A stretch of 64,000 nucleotides of DNA. It comes from G963662675 sp963662675. GTDB lineage: Bacteria; Bacteroidota; Bacteroidia; Bacteroidales; Prolixibacteraceae. Position 1 is the stretch's first letter, and every line of letters begins with the position of its first letter. Positions 9,626 through 18,362 of this stretch are shown here, piece by piece. The notes below the pieces were generated by a model. It was not told the origin of the DNA, did not search any database, and saw nothing but the letters and a program-made list of their open reading frames with translations. The position numbers and the translations under genes are program-made. Location of the stretch: positions 1,178,001 to 1,242,000 of the forward strand of contig CAXXHP010000004.1 in NCBI GenBank assembly GCA_963662675.2. Reading direction: 5' to 3'.

Positions 9626-9678
9626 AAAACTTCTAATTTATTAATCATTAAAAAATTACACCTATATAATAGGACGCG

Positions 9679-9709
9679 CAAAATTAGGAATATTTTGGTT
9701 TTATACAAA
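9679..9709 (-). promoter_or_regulatory. Bacteroidota-type promoter of rpsF-rpsR-rplI
   Basis: On the minus strand the -7 box TAATTTTG (9679-9686) fits the consensus TAnnTTTG exactly. A -33 box TTTG (9706-9709) lies 19 bases further upstream, the expected spacing. This is the best promoter match in the window. Confidence 0.72.
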
Positions 9710-9710
9710 A

Positions 9711-10004
9711 CCTTTTAATCCTTTATTTCAGAGTTACATCAATACAAAAAAAAACACCAATATCATTATCCTCAAACCAGTTAGGGTTCAGTAACCAGAT
9801 AGGTCTGAATGCACTTTCTTGAATTCTAGCTAAAAATGATTAATACAGGACACTCGCAAAGCTCCTAATGTTTCCTGTCATCGCAATAAAATAAGGAGCA
9901 ATAGGGAGTCATAAATCACATATACTCGCTCAGTATTGAATAACGATCAAATTCATTCCACCACCTTTAACATTACCCTATCATTCTATTCAACGAAAAA
10001 GATA
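9711..10004. other. intergenic region with no recognised feature
   Basis: The divergent gap between rpsF and the HAD gene is 429 bases in all. Its ends carry the two promoters. The middle has no convincing reading frame, RNA gene or strong hairpin. Weak short inverted repeats (ACAGGA at 9845-9850 with TCCTGT at 9873-9878; GCTCCT at 9861-9866 with AGGAGC at 9894-9899) overlap each other and I would not rely on them. Confidence 0.4.
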
Positions 10005-10037
10005 TTTGAAGTCATCTCGTAATAGTTTCTATTTTTG
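10005..10037 (+). promoter_or_regulatory. Bacteroidota-type promoter of the HAD-AEC pair
   Basis: The -7 box TATTTTTG (10030-10037) matches TAnnTTTG. A TTTG at 10005-10008 sits 21 bases upstream as a -33 box. The start codon follows 17 bases later, so the leader would be very short. Confidence 0.55.
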
Positions 10038-10054
10038 CATGAAAATAGAGAAGA

Positions 10055-10639
10055 ATGAAGATTGAGAAACACCCACACGCAGAAGGCCTGATTTTTGATT
10101 TGGACGGAACCCTTTCAGATTCAATACCACTGCACTTACATACCTGGCAAATTGTATGTAAGCATTACGACTGCCACTTCGATGAAAATATTATTACTGA
10201 AATAACCGGAATGCCTACCATTCGTTTTGCTGAGCGTGTTATTGCTGAGAATAACCTTCAGGGGGTTGATCCGAATGAGCTTGTTAGCATGAAACAACAA
10301 GCATTTTGGGATAGATCTGACCTACTAAAACCGATCCCTGTTGTTGTTGATTTGGTTCATCAGTATCATGGTAAGATTCCCATTGCAATTGGCACCGGTG
10401 CAAGTAGACAAAGCGCAGATGTTCAACTAAATGCTCTAGGTCTGGATAAATATTTTGATATTATTGTTTCGGCAAACGATGTATCCAATCACAAACCCGA
10501 GCCGGATACTTTTTTGAAATGTGCCGAATTAATGCAGGTTGCGCCTGAAAAATGTCAGGTTTTGGAAGATGGTGTTTTGGGAATGCAAGCTGCCAAAACA
10601 GCTGGCATGTATCTAATTGATGTTCGTCCGTATTTATAA
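10055..10639 (+). CDS. HAD superfamily hydrolase, beta-phosphoglucomutase-like
   Basis: 194 residues. Motif I is FDLDGTLSDS (about 15-24), with the nucleophile Asp and the general acid Asp two residues later. Motif II is GTGASR (about 113-118), and motif III/IV includes KPEPD and LEDGVLGMQAAKTAG. The small helical cap between motifs I and II places it in subfamily IA, near sugar-phosphate phosphatases and phosphoglucomutases. The substrate is not readable. It is followed closely by the AEC transporter and probably shares its transcript. Confidence 0.85.
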   Translation: MKIEKHPHAEGLIFDLDGTLSDSIPLHLHTWQIVCKHYDCHFDENIITEITGMPTIRFAERVIAENNLQGVDPNELVSMKQQAFWDRSDLLKPIPVVVDLVHQYHGKIPIAIGTGASRQSADVQLNALGLDKYFDIIVSANDVSNHKPEPDTFLKCAELMQVAPEKCQVLEDGVLGMQAAKTAGMYLIDVRPYL

Positions 10640-10646
10640 TTCAGAC

Positions 10647-11573
10647 ATGCAAAACTATTGGCTTTCATTTACAACCGTAGCACCGCTATTTTTAGTTATC
10701 CTGATTGGGGTGATCTTTAGCAAAACCAAATCATTCAAAAAAGAATGGATTGCTGTATTAAATGATTATGCTTTGTGGATTGGTTTCCCAGCCTTGATTC
10801 TGTCAGCCATGTTTAAATTGTCCGGGGCACTATCTACACATCTGGAATTGGCCGGCTGGAGTTCAGGCTACATCATCTGCAGCATGTTGCTATCATTTCC
10901 AATTGCACGAATATTCAAGCTGAAAAAACGGATGCTTCAAACAATTATCCTTATGATTTCTTTTGGGAATGTCACTTATTTGGGATTACCCGTTTTACAA
11001 AATGCATATGGTGAAGGAATCGTACCGGAGGTTATTTTACTTTCGGCTGTTTATCTATTTTGGCTTTTCACCCTTGGCATTATTTTGGTTGAAATTTTAG
11101 GAAGCAAACAGTTAAACCTTTTGCGGATTTTAAAAAGCCTGGCTACAAATCCTCTTTTAATCACCGTTTTTATTGGTCTTTTTATATTGATATTAAAGAT
11201 TGAGGTGCATCAAATACTAAAAGAGAGCATTAATTTGGTAGGGAATTCAGTAACTGCGGTGGTATTATTTTCACTTGGTTTGTTTTTAGGCTCGCATCCC
11301 ATCGGGAAATTTAAAGAATGGCTACCGGCACTAGCATTCTCAATGTTAATCCTAGCAATCTTACCCTTTCTGTTTAAAACTGTCATCAACATCTCCGGAT
11401 CTGAATTCTCATACAGAATAAGCATCATGGAAGCAGCCATGCCCTTGGGCTTAACCCCTTATGTTTTAGCTGTAAAATATAATTTGGAATCTGTATTTGC
11501 GTCAAAAGTTCTGGTACTAAGTACACTATTGTCTGTTTTCACGCTGCCACTATGGATGATCATCATCAGATAA
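10647..11573 (+). CDS. AEC family transporter (auxin efflux carrier-type permease)
   Basis: 308 residues from the ATG at 10647. An alternative ATG at 10617 would overlap the HAD gene by 23 bases; the later one puts the first membrane helix near the N-terminus, as usual. The protein has about ten hydrophobic segments in two five-helix halves around a central loop, the AEC arrangement. The second helix carries WIGFPALILSAM, and the fourth region has GNVTYLGLPVL, a family hallmark. Bacterial members export or take up small organic acids or amino acids. Its 3' end overlaps the convergent COG0523 gene by 24 bases. Confidence 0.82.
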   Translation: MQNYWLSFTTVAPLFLVILIGVIFSKTKSFKKEWIAVLNDYALWIGFPALILSAMFKLSGALSTHLELAGWSSGYIICSMLLSFPIARIFKLKKRMLQTIILMISFGNVTYLGLPVLQNAYGEGIVPEVILLSAVYLFWLFTLGIILVEILGSKQLNLLRILKSLATNPLLITVFIGLFILILKIEVHQILKESINLVGNSVTAVVLFSLGLFLGSHPIGKFKEWLPALAFSMLILAILPFLFKTVINISGSEFSYRISIMEAAMPLGLTPYVLAVKYNLESVFASKVLVLSTLLSVFTLPLWMIIIR

Positions 11574-12530
11574 GTACCTTTCCAGCTCATAGGCAATACG
11601 CTCATTGTCAATTCCGACACCAATAAAAACCAGCGTATTCACTTTTTCTTCGCCAACAGCGATAAACGATCCAGTTTCGTAAGAAGCTGCCCCTCCAACC
11701 GATTGCACAATGACTTTTTCCGGTTGATCTTCAGGATACAAAATACCTTTTATCCGATATATCTGAAGCTGATTAATTGCAACAAAATAATTGAACCAGT
11801 ACTGAAATCGTTTTAGGTTTACACTCCCTTTAAACTTATGCGTAAAGGTGGTAAACTTTTGCGATTCAATGAGGCGGAATATGAGCGGTTCCGCCATTTT
11901 TTTCTCGAGTCTCCCCTGAACAAATTCGCCAAAATACTCGATCTGAAAATCATCAAGTCGGGCATAGTCTGTCTTCTGAACTGCAGCTGAAGAGTTGTAA
12001 GCAAGCAGTTGTCTTTCGATGACAGGCAGACGCTCTATAGCAATCTCCGAAGTCTTATTTATTATCAACAAATCACTCAAAATAATTTGCATCTGCTGAT
12101 CTGTTCCTTTTAATTGTTCTTCGTAATTCACAGCATCAACTAAGCATATACTCCCTTGCAAGCTAAATCTCTCTTTTAGTTCCTCATCAGCATAAAAAGG
12201 ACGAACAACATTCGACAAATTGGCTACTCCTGTAGTTTCTATTAGTAAATAGTCAATCTCACCTGCCTTTTCTGCCAATTCGATCAATGCCAACGAAAAC
12301 TCATTTGAGATACTGCAACAAATACAACCATTGCTTAAATCAAAAATGTTCTCACTTCGCATCCCCACAATCAAATCCTGATCGATTGAAGTTTCGCCAA
12401 ACTCATTTTCAACCAACGCCAGTTTTAGATGACGATGAGATTTTATGATTTCATTTATGAAAGTAGTTTTACCGGCTCCCAAAAAGCCGGTAATCAAAAT
12501 AACAGGTATTTTCGTATTCTTCGTTTCCAA
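11550..12530 (-). CDS. COG0523 (CobW/G3E) GTPase, putative metallochaperone
   Basis: 326 residues. Walker A GFLGAGKT is at 15-22. The COG0523 metal-binding motif GCICC is at 68-72, and Walker B lies in YLLIETTGVA. The C-terminal CobW_C domain follows (about 215-320), including FKGSVNLKRFQYWF. These GTPases load zinc, cobalt or nitrile hydratase iron onto client enzymes. Without a neighbouring metal gene or visible Zur box the metal is unknown. The gene runs against the AEC transporter and their coding ends overlap by 24 bases. Confidence 0.86.
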   Translation of the reverse strand: METKNTKIPVILITGFLGAGKTTFINEIIKSHRHLKLALVENEFGETSIDQDLIVGMRSENIFDLSNGCICCSISNEFSLALIELAEKAGEIDYLLIETTGVANLSNVVRPFYADEELKERFSLQGSICLVDAVNYEEQLKGTDQQMQIILSDLLIINKTSEIAIERLPVIERQLLAYNSSAAVQKTDYARLDDFQIEYFGEFVQGRLEKKMAEPLIFRLIESQKFTTFTHKFKGSVNLKRFQYWFNYFVAINQLQIYRIKGILYPEDQPEKVIVQSVGGAASYETGSFIAVGEEKVNTLVFIGVGIDNERIAYELERYLSDDDHP

Positions 12531-12630
12531 ATTAGAGCAGTATCCTAATGTTTTAATTTAAAAAATGAGTGGTGAGAATAAAACGATCTCCAAATTAACT
12601 TCACGTATGGGGTTATTCAGAGTCTGCTAA

Positions 12631-12657
12631 AAAAAGATCCTGAAATAGATTCAGGAT
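12631..12657 (-). terminator. intrinsic terminator downstream of tsaD
   Basis: Read on the minus strand, an 8-bp stem ATCCTGAA/TTCAGGAT with a 5-base loop is followed by a run of seven T after one C. It lies about 75 bases past the tsaD stop. Confidence 0.7.
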
Positions 12658-12732
12658 AACTTTGTGAATTGCAATTCTACCACTCCTTACTATATCAATA
12701 GTAACAAACAACTGTCAATATGTTTAATTCAG

Positions 12733-13770
12733 CTATTCATTAATATTCATTCTGGCAAAAGGCACAGCATCTTGACCTATAAACTCATTTCTCTGATATT
12801 TATAGAAACCTGTAATTGCAATCATAGCGGCATTATCCATAGTAAATGCAAACTTAGGTATAAACACATTCCAATGGCGCTTTTCACCCTCATTCCGAAT
12901 AGCATTTTGCAAACCCGAATTTGCTGAAACACCTCCTGCAACCGTCACTTCACGAATACCTGTTTTCTTTGACGCCTTTATCAATTTATCCATTAAAATA
13001 TCGATAATGGTTTTTTGGAGTGAGGCACATAAATCGGCTGTATTCTCCTCAATAAAGTTTTCATTTTCTTTAATTTGGTCGCGTAAGAAATACAGAAAAC
13101 TGGTTTTCAACCCACTAAAACTATAATCCAAATCTTTAATACGTGGCTTCGAAAATTGAAAAGCATCGGGATTTCCTTCTTTCGCAAGTTTATCAATAAC
13201 CGGACCTCCCGGATAAGGCATGCCCATAACCTTGGCACATTTATCAAACGCCTCTCCTGCTGCATCATCAATTGTCTGTCCAATCACTTCCATGTCCAAA
13301 TAATCCTTTACCAAAATAATTTGAGAATTGCCGCCACTAACCAACAAACACAAATGTGGAAATTTAGGAGCGCGAAACTCAACCTCTTTTTCTTTTATAA
13401 AATGAGCCAAAACATGGGCTTGCAGGTGGTTAATGTCAATCATTGGAATACCCGAAGCAAGTGCAAAGCCTTTTGCAAATGAAGTGCCAACCAAAAGTGA
13501 TCCCAACAAACCTGGGCCACGCGTAAATGCCACTGCACTAATTTCATCCCTACTAATCCCTGCCTGCTTAATTGCCTGATCGACAACAGGAACAATATTT
13601 TGCTGATGAGCTCTTGATGCCAATTCTGGCACAACTCCACCAAAAGCCTCGTGAACTTTCTGGCTAGCAATAATATTCGACAACAAAAACCCGTTTTTGA
13701 GAACAGCAGCAGAAGTATCATCACATGATGATTCAATTGCTAAGATGGTAATATTGGTTGATTTTTCCAT
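12733..13770 (-). CDS. tsaD: tRNA N6-adenosine threonylcarbamoyltransferase TsaD
   Basis: 345 residues from the ATG at 13770. An ATG eight codons earlier (13794) is possible, but the family usually starts a few residues before ILAIESSCDDTS. TsaD makes t6A37 in ANN-decoding tRNAs together with TsaB, TsaC and TsaE. The ASKHA-fold signatures are present: ESSCDDT at 13-19, metal-binding His115 and His119 in NHLQAH, LLVSGGNS, GEAFDKCAK and VAGGVSAN. It is divergent from the TamB-like gene, an arrangement I believe is common in this phylum. Confidence 0.95.
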   Translation of the reverse strand: MEKSTNITILAIESSCDDTSAAVLKNGFLLSNIIASQKVHEAFGGVVPELASRAHQQNIVPVVDQAIKQAGISRDEISAVAFTRGPGLLGSLLVGTSFAKGFALASGIPMIDINHLQAHVLAHFIKEKEVEFRAPKFPHLCLLVSGGNSQIILVKDYLDMEVIGQTIDDAAGEAFDKCAKVMGMPYPGGPVIDKLAKEGNPDAFQFSKPRIKDLDYSFSGLKTSFLYFLRDQIKENENFIEENTADLCASLQKTIIDILMDKLIKASKKTGIREVTVAGGVSANSGLQNAIRNEGEKRHWNVFIPKFAFTMDNAAMIAITGFYKYQRNEFIGQDAVPFARMNINE

Positions 13771-13857
13771 TGAACTTTTAAATCCAAAATTCATTTAAAA
13801 ATTACAGACAAAGCAAACGAAATCCATCGATTTTAGTTTATTTTGTCAATAATTAAC

Positions 13858-13863
13858 AGAGGG
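13858..13863 (+). promoter_or_regulatory. ribosome binding site that supports an ATT start for the TamB-like gene
   Basis: AGAGGG lies 4 bases before ATT 13868 and 7 bases before ATT 13871. No ATG, GTG or TTG exists in this frame between the upstream stop (13850-13852) and 14066, yet a textbook N-terminal anchor is encoded right after the ATT codons. Confidence 0.5.
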
Positions 13864-13867
13864 CAAA

Positions 13868-16800
13868 ATTATTAAAAAAACATTCAAAATAATACTTTGG
13901 GTTGGGAGTCTACTTTTTGTACTTCTGCTCGCTGCTTACATTGCGCTTCAAACAAGCAAAGTACAAACTTTTATTGCACAAAAAATAACCGGGCATCTTT
14001 CAGAAAAACTAAATGCCACCATCAGCGTTAAAAGTGTTAATGTTGCCTTTTTTGATAACGTAATATTGAATGATTTCTTAGTTGAAGATCAAAATGCTGA
14101 CACATTATTTTTCGTAGAAAAGCTCATTGCATCAGTCGATCTTTTTAAATTTCAGCAACGAAACATTTCGCTTTCATCTGTCTCATTTTTAAGCACAAAA
14201 GTTTATTTTTCGCTTGACGAAAAACGTTTCCCGAATTACAAATTTCTCTTAGATGCTATTCGAACGCCAAATAAACAATCGGAAACAAAACCGTGGGATG
14301 TAACATGCCAGAACTTTATTTTTAAAGACACCCAGCTGGGATATTCATATTACCAAAAAGACGATATTAATTTAATTGACTTAAAGAACATTGAACTTGA
14401 TGTATCTGATTTGATTTTAAACAAGGATTCTATTGCCCTAAAAATAAACCAGCTTAGTTTTGATGACAACAAGTCATTCACCTTAAATGACTTAAGTACA
14501 GAAGTCGTATCATACAACCATGTCATTAAGTTAAATAACCTGAAGATCTCCACACCCTATTCCAAAATTGTAAATGCGAATTTCACCATTGACCAAACAT
14601 CGCTAAACGAAGAGAAAGATTACACAGACTCAGAAATTGACATTGACCTACAAGAATCAATCATTCATCTTCAGGATGTATCTCAAATTGTTCCAGCCTT
14701 AAAAGGGATGGATCTACAAGTGAATTTATCGGGACATGTTTATGGGACAATTGCCGACTTAAAAGCCAAGGAACTTGCGTTAAGCTTTGGTGATCACACC
14801 CAGATCCTCTGTGATTTTTACGTTAACGGACTTCCGGATCTCGACAATGCCTTCATAACAATAGACCTCAAGAATTCAGTAACAGACTTTTTAGATATCG
14901 CAAAAATAAAGCTTCCTAATTCCTCCGAAGAAAGATATTTGAACTTTCCATCCATGCTATATGACGCAGGAATTATTCAATACAAAGGAAACTTCACCGG
15001 CTTTTTAAGCGATTTTGTATCCTATGGAACATTGCAGTCAAATTTTGGATACCTGAACACAGACCTTTCATTTAGTCCGGGGAAAAATAAAGCTTTGGAT
15101 ATTAACGGACATCTAAAAACTGTAAATTTTAAGATCGGCCAGTTTTCACAAATTAATGATCTGGGTAAAATAACTTTTAATGGACAAATTGATGGAAGCT
15201 ACAACCCAGATAAACGATCATTTTCTGCAAACATTGACGGCCTGATTGACAGCCTATTATATCGGGATTACCAATATAAAAATATCATCCTCGATGGCTT
15301 GGTTGATGATCAAAAGTTTGAAGGAAACCTAAGTATTGATGATGAAAATCTAAATGGCAATTTTGTTGGAAAAGTTGATTTTAACCAGGAATTCCCGGTT
15401 TTTGATTTTGAATTACTTCTCAATAAGGCTAATCTGGTTGTATTAAATATTGACAGGACACACAAAGAATCGAATTTGGCTATTGACTTAAAAGCAAACT
15501 TCACTGGAAATACCATTGATAATATCAATGGTAATATTTGGTTTGAAGAAGGAATCTATTCCAATGAAAACAATTCTTTCGTTTTAAACAGCCTTAATTT
15601 ATCAACATTTGATGATAGCCTAAAAAACCTGCAATTAAGTTCTGATTTTCTGGATGTTAGTGTTAGTGGACGTTATTCATTTCGATCGATCAAACAGAGT
15701 TTTGAAAATCTAATTTATCAATACATCCCGGCTTCCGGAATTGAATTCGCACCTACCTTAGGGGAAAACAAATTTAATTTTGATCTGGATATCAAGAACG
15801 CAGAGCCAATAACTCAAACATTTCTCCCAAGCCTCTCGCTTAGTCCCGCACAGATAATTGGCTCCTACGACGAAGCAAACAATAATCTCGATTTGTATTC
15901 CGATGTTTCAGTCATTAAGTATAACAACCTAACGCTTAACAATTATTCACTGGCATTGCACACGAACGACAAATTGGAAATTGAAAGCACGTTAAATGAG
16001 CTTCAATTTGGTGAAAACCAATCCTTACACAATTTATCCTTACTAACAGATGCCACGAATAACGGAATTAATACAAAAATTGTGTGGGACAATTATAAAG
16101 AAGAAGAATACAGTGGAGAACTCGAAACAGAGATGAGATTTTCCCGCTCAGACACCGGATCACCTCACCTTGAAATGAATGTACTTCCTACCAGTTTCAT
16201 TTTGTCAGATTCGCTTTGGAATATTCACCCTTCAACAATTTCAATTGACTCAACCCGGATTGAATTCAATGACTTAAAAATATCAAATAGTGTGCAATTC
16301 TTTTTATTGAGTGGAGCAATATCAACAAATAGAGAAGAGCAACTAGATATCTCCATTAACAACTTTAATCTGAACAACATTGATTTAATTTCCACAAAAA
16401 AAATAAATCTTTTTGGCGAACTTAACGGCACTGTTAGTCTTTTTGATGTATACAAAAAAGCCTATCTCGTATCGGACATTAATGTCACTGATGTTAATTA
16501 CAATGGACAGGATGTTGGGGACATCAGTGTCCTTAGCAAATGGGATAATCCATCCGAATCTCTCCAATCTGAACTCATTATTACAAACGATAGTATCCAG
16601 ACCATCTATGGTTATGGCAGTTATATCCCAAGCAAAGACAGCATGGATTTCACGGTTCATGCTGACCGTTTGCCTCTATCACTACTCCAATCTGTACTAA
16701 CAAGTAGCTTTCAAGACATCCATGGCTTGGGAACAGGTGAAATAAAGATATACGGAAGCCCGAAGAATATTTTATTTCGAGGCGACATATTGGGAGAAAA

Positions 16801-18250
16801 CACCGGACTCACTCTAAAATTCCTTCAGGTTGGCTATGAATTTAATGACTTTGTAAAATTCCGTGGCGACTCAATTATCTTTGACAAAATAACCATTTTC
16901 GATCCGGATGGTAATCAAGGGATTTTTGACGGCTCCATAAGACATGATAATTTTAGCAATATGGATTATGATCTATCATTCTCTTCTCCGAAAATTTTGG
17001 CCATAAATACGACCATCCGTGATAATGAACGTTTTTATGGGAAAGCATATGGGAATGGCATTGTTCAGATTACCGGTCATGGCAAAGAAATATACATTGA
17101 TGGATCAGCGACAACAATGAGCGGTACTGCAATCGATATTTCTCTGGATTATGAGGAGGAAGCTCAAGTTTATGATTTTATCCGCTTTATAAATACAAAC
17201 GAACCAGAAAAAAATACACTAACACGAAAAACAAATACTTCAAAATCCAAAGTATATATGAAATTTGATGTTGAGGCAACTCCTGATGCCAAATTTCAAT
17301 TAATTTACAACTCACAAATTGGAGATGTTATCAAAGCTCAAGGCTCTGGAAATGTACAAATATCAATAGATCCCAACTTTGACATCTCAATGTATGGCGA
17401 TTATAGGGTTGAACGAGGAGATTATCTATTCACGTTACAGAATGTCATCAATAAGAAATTTGAAATAGAAGAAGGAGGGACTATTGCATGGAGTGGAGAC
17501 GCCTATGATGCCAATATAAACATCAATGCTCTATATCAATTAAAGGCCTCGTTAAATGAATTATATGCAGGTTCCGACAATAGTGTTGATTACAACCAAC
17601 GAATCCCGGTAATCTGCAATATAAAACTAACGAACAACCTAAGCAACCCAACTATTAATTTTGACATTGAGTTCCCCACAACCGAAGACCGTATAACAGA
17701 TGAGGTTAGTCAATTTTTTACAACTGAGGAAGACATGAACAGGCAAATATTGTCGCTGCTAGTGCTTGGTCGTTTTTATACTCCGGAATATTTAAGAGGG
17801 TCGTATAAAGCCTCAAATACGAACATAGTTGGTACAACTGCCAGTGAGCTATTTTCAAACCAATTGAGCAACTGGCTTTCTCAAATCAGCAATGACTTTG
17901 ACATAGGTGTTAATTATCGCCCCGGAAATCAGATCAGTAATGATGAAATTGAATTTGCTCTTAGTACTCAAATTTTTAATGACAGAGTTACTCTAAATGG
18001 AAATATTGGAAACAATGGAACGCAAACTACCACAACAAACAACAATAATATTGTTGGAGACTTTGACCTTAGTGTAAAACTCACTAACAACGGAAATTTG
18101 CAATTTAAAGCCTACAACCATTCCAACAACAACATCATATACGAGACCTCTCCCTATACGCAAGGCATTGGGTTAAGCTACAGACACAACTATAATACAT
18201 TTAATGAACTGTGGCAAAAAATGACACAATTATTTAAATGGTCAAAATAA
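13868..18250 (+). CDS. TamB-like translocation/assembly module protein, apparent ATT start
   Basis: About 1460 residues. The first ordinary start codon is a TTG at 14066, but the 66 codons before it encode IIKKTFKIILWVGSLLFVLL and then AAYIALQTSKVQ, a classic basic-plus-hydrophobic inner-membrane anchor followed by the usual TamB opening. I therefore place the start at ATT 13868 (or 13871). The long middle is repetitive beta-strand sequence with many N/D-rich turns, expected for the lipid-conducting beta-taco groove. The last ~400 residues match the TamB domain (DUF490): GNVQISIDPNFDISMYGDY, then LTNNLSNPTINFDIEFPT. The protein spans the periplasm and assists outer-membrane assembly or phospholipid transfer. 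No TamA neighbour is visible; BamA is encoded 10 kb away. It is divergent from tsaD. Confidence 0.85.
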   Translation: MIKKTFKIILWVGSLLFVLLLAAYIALQTSKVQTFIAQKITGHLSEKLNATISVKSVNVAFFDNVILNDFLVEDQNADTLFFVEKLIASVDLFKFQQRNISLSSVSFLSTKVYFSLDEKRFPNYKFLLDAIRTPNKQSETKPWDVTCQNFIFKDTQLGYSYYQKDDINLIDLKNIELDVSDLILNKDSIALKINQLSFDDNKSFTLNDLSTEVVSYNHVIKLNNLKISTPYSKIVNANFTIDQTSLNEEKDYTDSEIDIDLQESIIHLQDVSQIVPALKGMDLQVNLSGHVYGTIADLKAKELALSFGDHTQILCDFYVNGLPDLDNAFITIDLKNSVTDFLDIAKIKLPNSSEERYLNFPSMLYDAGIIQYKGNFTGFLSDFVSYGTLQSNFGYLNTDLSFSPGKNKALDINGHLKTVNFKIGQFSQINDLGKITFNGQIDGSYNPDKRSFSANIDGLIDSLLYRDYQYKNIILDGLVDDQKFEGNLSIDDENLNGNFVGKVDFNQEFPVFDFELLLNKANLVVLNIDRTHKESNLAIDLKANFTGNTIDNINGNIWFEEGIYSNENNSFVLNSLNLSTFDDSLKNLQLSSDFLDVSVSGRYSFRSIKQSFENLIYQYIPASGIEFAPTLGENKFNFDLDIKNAEPITQTFLPSLSLSPAQIIGSYDEANNNLDLYSDVSVIKYNNLTLNNYSLALHTNDKLEIESTLNELQFGENQSLHNLSLLTDATNNGINTKIVWDNYKEEEYSGELETEMRFSRSDTGSPHLEMNVLPTSFILSDSLWNIHPSTISIDSTRIEFNDLKISNSVQFFLLSGAISTNREEQLDISINNFNLNNIDLISTKKINLFGELNGTVSLFDVYKKAYLVSDINVTDVNYNGQDVGDISVLSKWDNPSESLQSELIITNDSIQTIYGYGSYIPSKDSMDFTVHADRLPLSLLQSVLTSSFQDIHGLGTGEIKIYGSPKNILFRGDILGENTGLTLKFLQVGYEFNDFVKFRGDSIIFDKITIFDPDGNQGIFDGSIRHDNFSNMDYDLSFSSPKILAINTTIRDNERFYGKAYGNGIVQITGHGKEIYIDGSATTMSGTAIDISLDYEEEAQVYDFIRFINTNEPEKNTLTRKTNTSKSKVYMKFDVEATPDAKFQLIYNSQIGDVIKAQGSGNVQISIDPNFDISMYGDYRVERGDYLFTLQNVINKKFEIEEGGTIAWSGDAYDANININALYQLKASLNELYAGSDNSVDYNQRIPVICNIKLTNNLSNPTINFDIEFPTTEDRITDEVSQFFTTEEDMNRQILSLLVLGRFYTPEYLRGSYKASNTNIVGTTASELFSNQLSNWLSQISNDFDIGVNYRPGNQISNDEIEFALSTQIFNDRVTLNGNIGNNGTQTTTTNNNNIVGDFDLSVKLTNNGNLQFKAYNHSNNNIIYETSPYTQGIGLSYRHNYNTFNELWQKMTQLFKWSK

Positions 18251-18316
18251 CATTAATAAATCCTTTACAATATCGTTTTTCATATGTGTCGATAATGAAA
18301 AACTCGTTTCTTCTTC

Positions 18317-18324
18317 TATCTTTG
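18317..18324 (+). promoter_or_regulatory. putative -7 promoter element upstream of nhaD
   Basis: TATCTTTG matches TAnnTTTG, 38 bases before the nhaD start. No clear TTTG -33 box is visible at the right distance. Confidence 0.45.
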
Positions 18325-18362
18325 AGAGTCGTTTTTTAAACTATAATCAAAACCTAAATACT

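Noticed and set aside
9661..9673. Small hairpin CCTAT/ATAGG in the rpsF leader as an S6-S18 binding site
   Set aside because: The characteristic exposed CCG of the known leader motif is missing and the stem is only five pairs.
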